Shown in pieces: positions 19,192 through 20,955 of a DNA stretch of 20,955 nt. Under the pieces are notes generated by a model, which saw only the letters and a list, made by a program, of their open reading frames with translations, had not been told where the DNA came from and made no database searches. Origin of the DNA: Larix sibirica (taxonomy: Eukaryota > Streptophyta > Pinopsida > Pinales > Pinaceae); NCBI GenBank assembly GCA_004151065.3, contig NWUY0300000815.1, forward strand, positions 10,029 through 30,983, read 5' to 3'. Within the stretch, counting starts at the first letter, position 1; the number at the start of each line of letters is the position of its first letter. A program made the position numbers and the translations under genes.

Positions 19192-19344
19192 ATGCATCGT
19201 CAAGATTTATTTCTTGAGATTGTAACCGATCTTTCCATTGTATTGTTGAGCAAGGTCGCTTGTTCAACCATTTGTTTCTTCGCAGCACAGGGTTATGCTG
19301 CTGCGTTGAAGAGCTCGGCTTTGCGCAGAGCTTACCCTGGTTAA
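19192..19344 (+). CDS. Small open frame of 50 codons, hypothetical
   Basis: ATG at 19192 opens a frame ending in TAA at 19342-19344. The product has a hydrophobic middle (LSIVLLSKVACSTICFFAA) and an Ala/Arg/Ser-rich end (GYAAALKSSALRRAYPG). Local composition is less AT-rich than the flanks. The same text holds a good splice acceptor (tttgtttcttcgcag, ending 19285), so it could instead be an exon, and a donor-like aaaag|gtaagc follows at about 19391. I do not recognise the product; it may be chance. Confidence 0.2.
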   Translation: MHRQDLFLEIVTDLSIVLLSKVACSTICFFAAQGYAAALKSSALRRAYPG

Positions 19345-19399
19345 TAATTTTTTTGCGAGTGATAGCACACTATTAATGACATTGATATAAAAGGTAAGC

Positions 19400-19900
19400 T
19401 ACTATGACCTCCTCATGGAGTGTACGTAGTGCTTAACGAGCGATTTCCCTCCAGTTGCAATATCATTTTGTTTCAAATTGCCTTTGTAATCTTATTTAGC
19501 TCTGTAATGTGTCAAAGCTTGACTCTGCATTTTCAAAGCTTGTCTCTATGTTTTGTTTGTATATACTTCACGAGGATTTTCCATTCAGTATGCAAAATTA
19601 GAGTGTTTATGATTTGACTCTGTAAATAGCTTGGTTCTATGCTTTAACTCTGTAGATCGTATTCACTTGGATTTGTAGTTTAAATGCTTGACTCTGTATT
19701 TTAGCTCAACAAGATAAACTGGTTTGGTTGTTGTGCTTTGGAGTTTGACTATGAAGTTATCATTAATGAGTTCTAGAGCATCGTGGTTCTTCCAACGAAG
19801 CTCTCAAGAAATTTTTGCTTGCGCACTGGTTCTTGTTATCAATTTTTGTGTAAACCAGTAAGGTTACTAAAGCCTTGGATACCACCAGGGTTTGCATATG
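19400..19900 (+). other. T-rich, intron-like sequence
   Basis: The sequence carries loosely repeated phrases (agcttgactctg, gcttggttctatgc, tttgactctgtaaa) and the T-rich texture of plant introns or untranslated leaders. A degenerate duplication pairs 19784-19832 with 19896-19935 (ggttcttccaa…tttttgctt). It may lie in the 5' part of the candidate gene that follows. Confidence 0.35.
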
Positions 19901-20140
19901 GTTCTTCCAATGATGTTTTTGCTTCGCAAGATTCCTGGAAAATGGTAAGGGTTCGGCTCTCTGTTGAAAGTTTTAAAATCATTTTGGTAGTGTTTAAATA
20001 TTGTATACATATTGATTCTAACAAAATCCATTTAATCTTTTGTGTAGGTGTTTCGAAGAATCCTGTAGGGTTCAAAATACTGAAGTATTACTACCTAAAC
20101 TTAATGGTCGACGCGAAAGAGAGGCTACACAAATAATATA

Positions 20141-20516
20141 ATGGATTGGTTCGCTTCCTTAACCGACGTCTATGACTTCCAAAGGTAAACTACAAACCTC
20201 CTTTTGTAAGGGTTTAACATATATTTCTTTTCGAGTTTATCTATTAAAAGGTTTTAATGTTTGGTTATTCCAATCTTCGTTCACAACCCTAACCGTATTT
20301 ATTTTGGTTGTCTTGCAAGTGGTCACATGGATGCAACCGCATCGTTCTTGATCCAGGTAGATTCTTGTTACTTATTTATGCCATGGTGAAAATTCTAATA
20401 GCATACTCCATATTCGAAATTTGTCCATGGCATGAATAATGATTTTCCTATGTTTACTATTTACATGATTCGCATAGGCTGAGGAAACCATACAAATTCT
20501 TTCAGAGTTACTTTAA
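20141..20516 (+). CDS. Candidate spliced gene (exons 20141-20184, 20320-20356, 20478-20516)
   Basis: ATG at 20141 starts MDWFASLTDVYDFQ. A donor (aaag|gtaaac) ends the exon at 20184. The first intron (135 nt) has a good branch sequence (ccctaacc), a T-rich tract and an acceptor ttgcaag ending at 20319. The second exon continues in frame as SGHMDATASFLIQ to 20356; the next intron (gtagat…cgcatag, 121 nt) joins in phase to AEETIQILSELL and TAA at 20514-20516. The joined product is 39 residues, mildly amphipathic, and unknown to me. A further well-formed intron upstream (19945-20047, with tgattctaac branch and tttgtgtag acceptor) suggests 5' exons. The stop may be real, or the end of a decayed or longer gene. 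Splicing is predicted by eye only. Confidence 0.3.
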
Positions 20517-20882
20517 CATTTTTATGTGATGTATAAAGCCATTCATCATTTCACACTCTCTTTCGAAATACCTGATGGCCATTCCGATCTTATAAAATTT
20601 CGACTTGTTCTGGCTTAAATGCGTTTATCTTGTCCCATCGCATTATATGAAAAATGGTGTTATTTTTTTATATGCTTCAATGAATTGTTTCGTGGCCTCT
20701 TGGATCTGCATTAATGTTAGGTTTATATAATTTGGACTTGAATAAAAATGCGTTTGAGCCTTACGACTATATCTTTAATATTACTTTGTATATGAATACT
20801 AAGTTGTTTGGATCTATGCTCTTTGTTATAAGGTGATAGTCTTTCGGCTCTAATGCCTTGAAGTCAAACTAAACTCATTTGA
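20517..20882. other. AT-rich DNA, nothing recognised
   Basis: No open frame or element seen. It may be 3' or intronic sequence of the candidate gene upstream. Confidence 0.4.
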
Positions 20883-20916
<34 letters not shown>

Positions 20917-20955
20917 ATATGTATACATATATATGTACATATATATATGTGTGTG
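20883..20955. repeat. Compound TA/TG microsatellite
   Basis: Runs of (ta)n, (tg)n, then alternating tatg/tacat units to the window end. Such tracts are unstable in length and adopt non-B structures readily. Confidence 0.95.

Noticed and set aside
1-20955. tRNA, rRNA or other structured RNA genes
   Set aside because: No cloverleaf arms, rRNA core or snRNA motifs were noticed by eye on either strand; a covariance-model scan was not possible.

Overview
This is plant nuclear DNA: AT-rich, very sparse in genes and dominated by LTR-retrotransposon sequence. The Gag-Pol text is of the chromodomain-bearing Ty3/gypsy (chromovirus) type common in seed plants with large genomes. A gymnosperm is my best guess, but that rests on impression of the element family and long gene-poor spacers, not on a diagnostic gene. 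Three single-base N's (4231, 6789, 16373) look like contig joins.

Layout. 1-4230: internal part (integrase to gag, minus strand) of a dead Ty3/gypsy element, cut at the window start and ending at an N eight bases into an LTR. 4232-4740: a CpG-rich stretch with alternating purine/pyrimidine runs. 4790-5060: cluster of direct and inverted copies of a ~24 bp motif. 5061-6788: AT-rich DNA with no gene seen. 6790-7510: a visibly less AT-rich block after an N, with two stop-free stretches that I cannot identify. 7515-7870: local duplications. 7871-9754: AT-rich DNA with two degenerate short-period repeat fields. 9755-18195: a structurally complete, coding-dead element (3' LTR, PPT, Gag-Pol pseudogene, PBS, 5' LTR on the minus strand) with perfect 5-bp target-site duplications TGTTG, inserted into the second repeat field. 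18273-20882: AT-rich sequence with a possible spliced gene near 19.9-20.5 kb. 20883-20955: TA/TG microsatellite.

Relationships. The internal block occurs twice, offset by 12142 bp. From 166/12308 to both N's the copies differ at only about ten bases by eye and share every premature stop. The two LTRs of the complete element have diverged far more, around 15% over the part I compared, and copy 1 has no LTR after its N. That combination is best explained by one assembled contig placed twice; a very recent segmental duplication or gene conversion is the alternative. Gag-Pol keeps one reading frame for about 3.7 kb despite 20 in-frame stops, and several catalytic or zinc-binding residues are lost, so neither copy can encode working proteins. 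I found no CRISPR, rRNA, tRNA or complete recognisable host gene, and no convincing new biological system.
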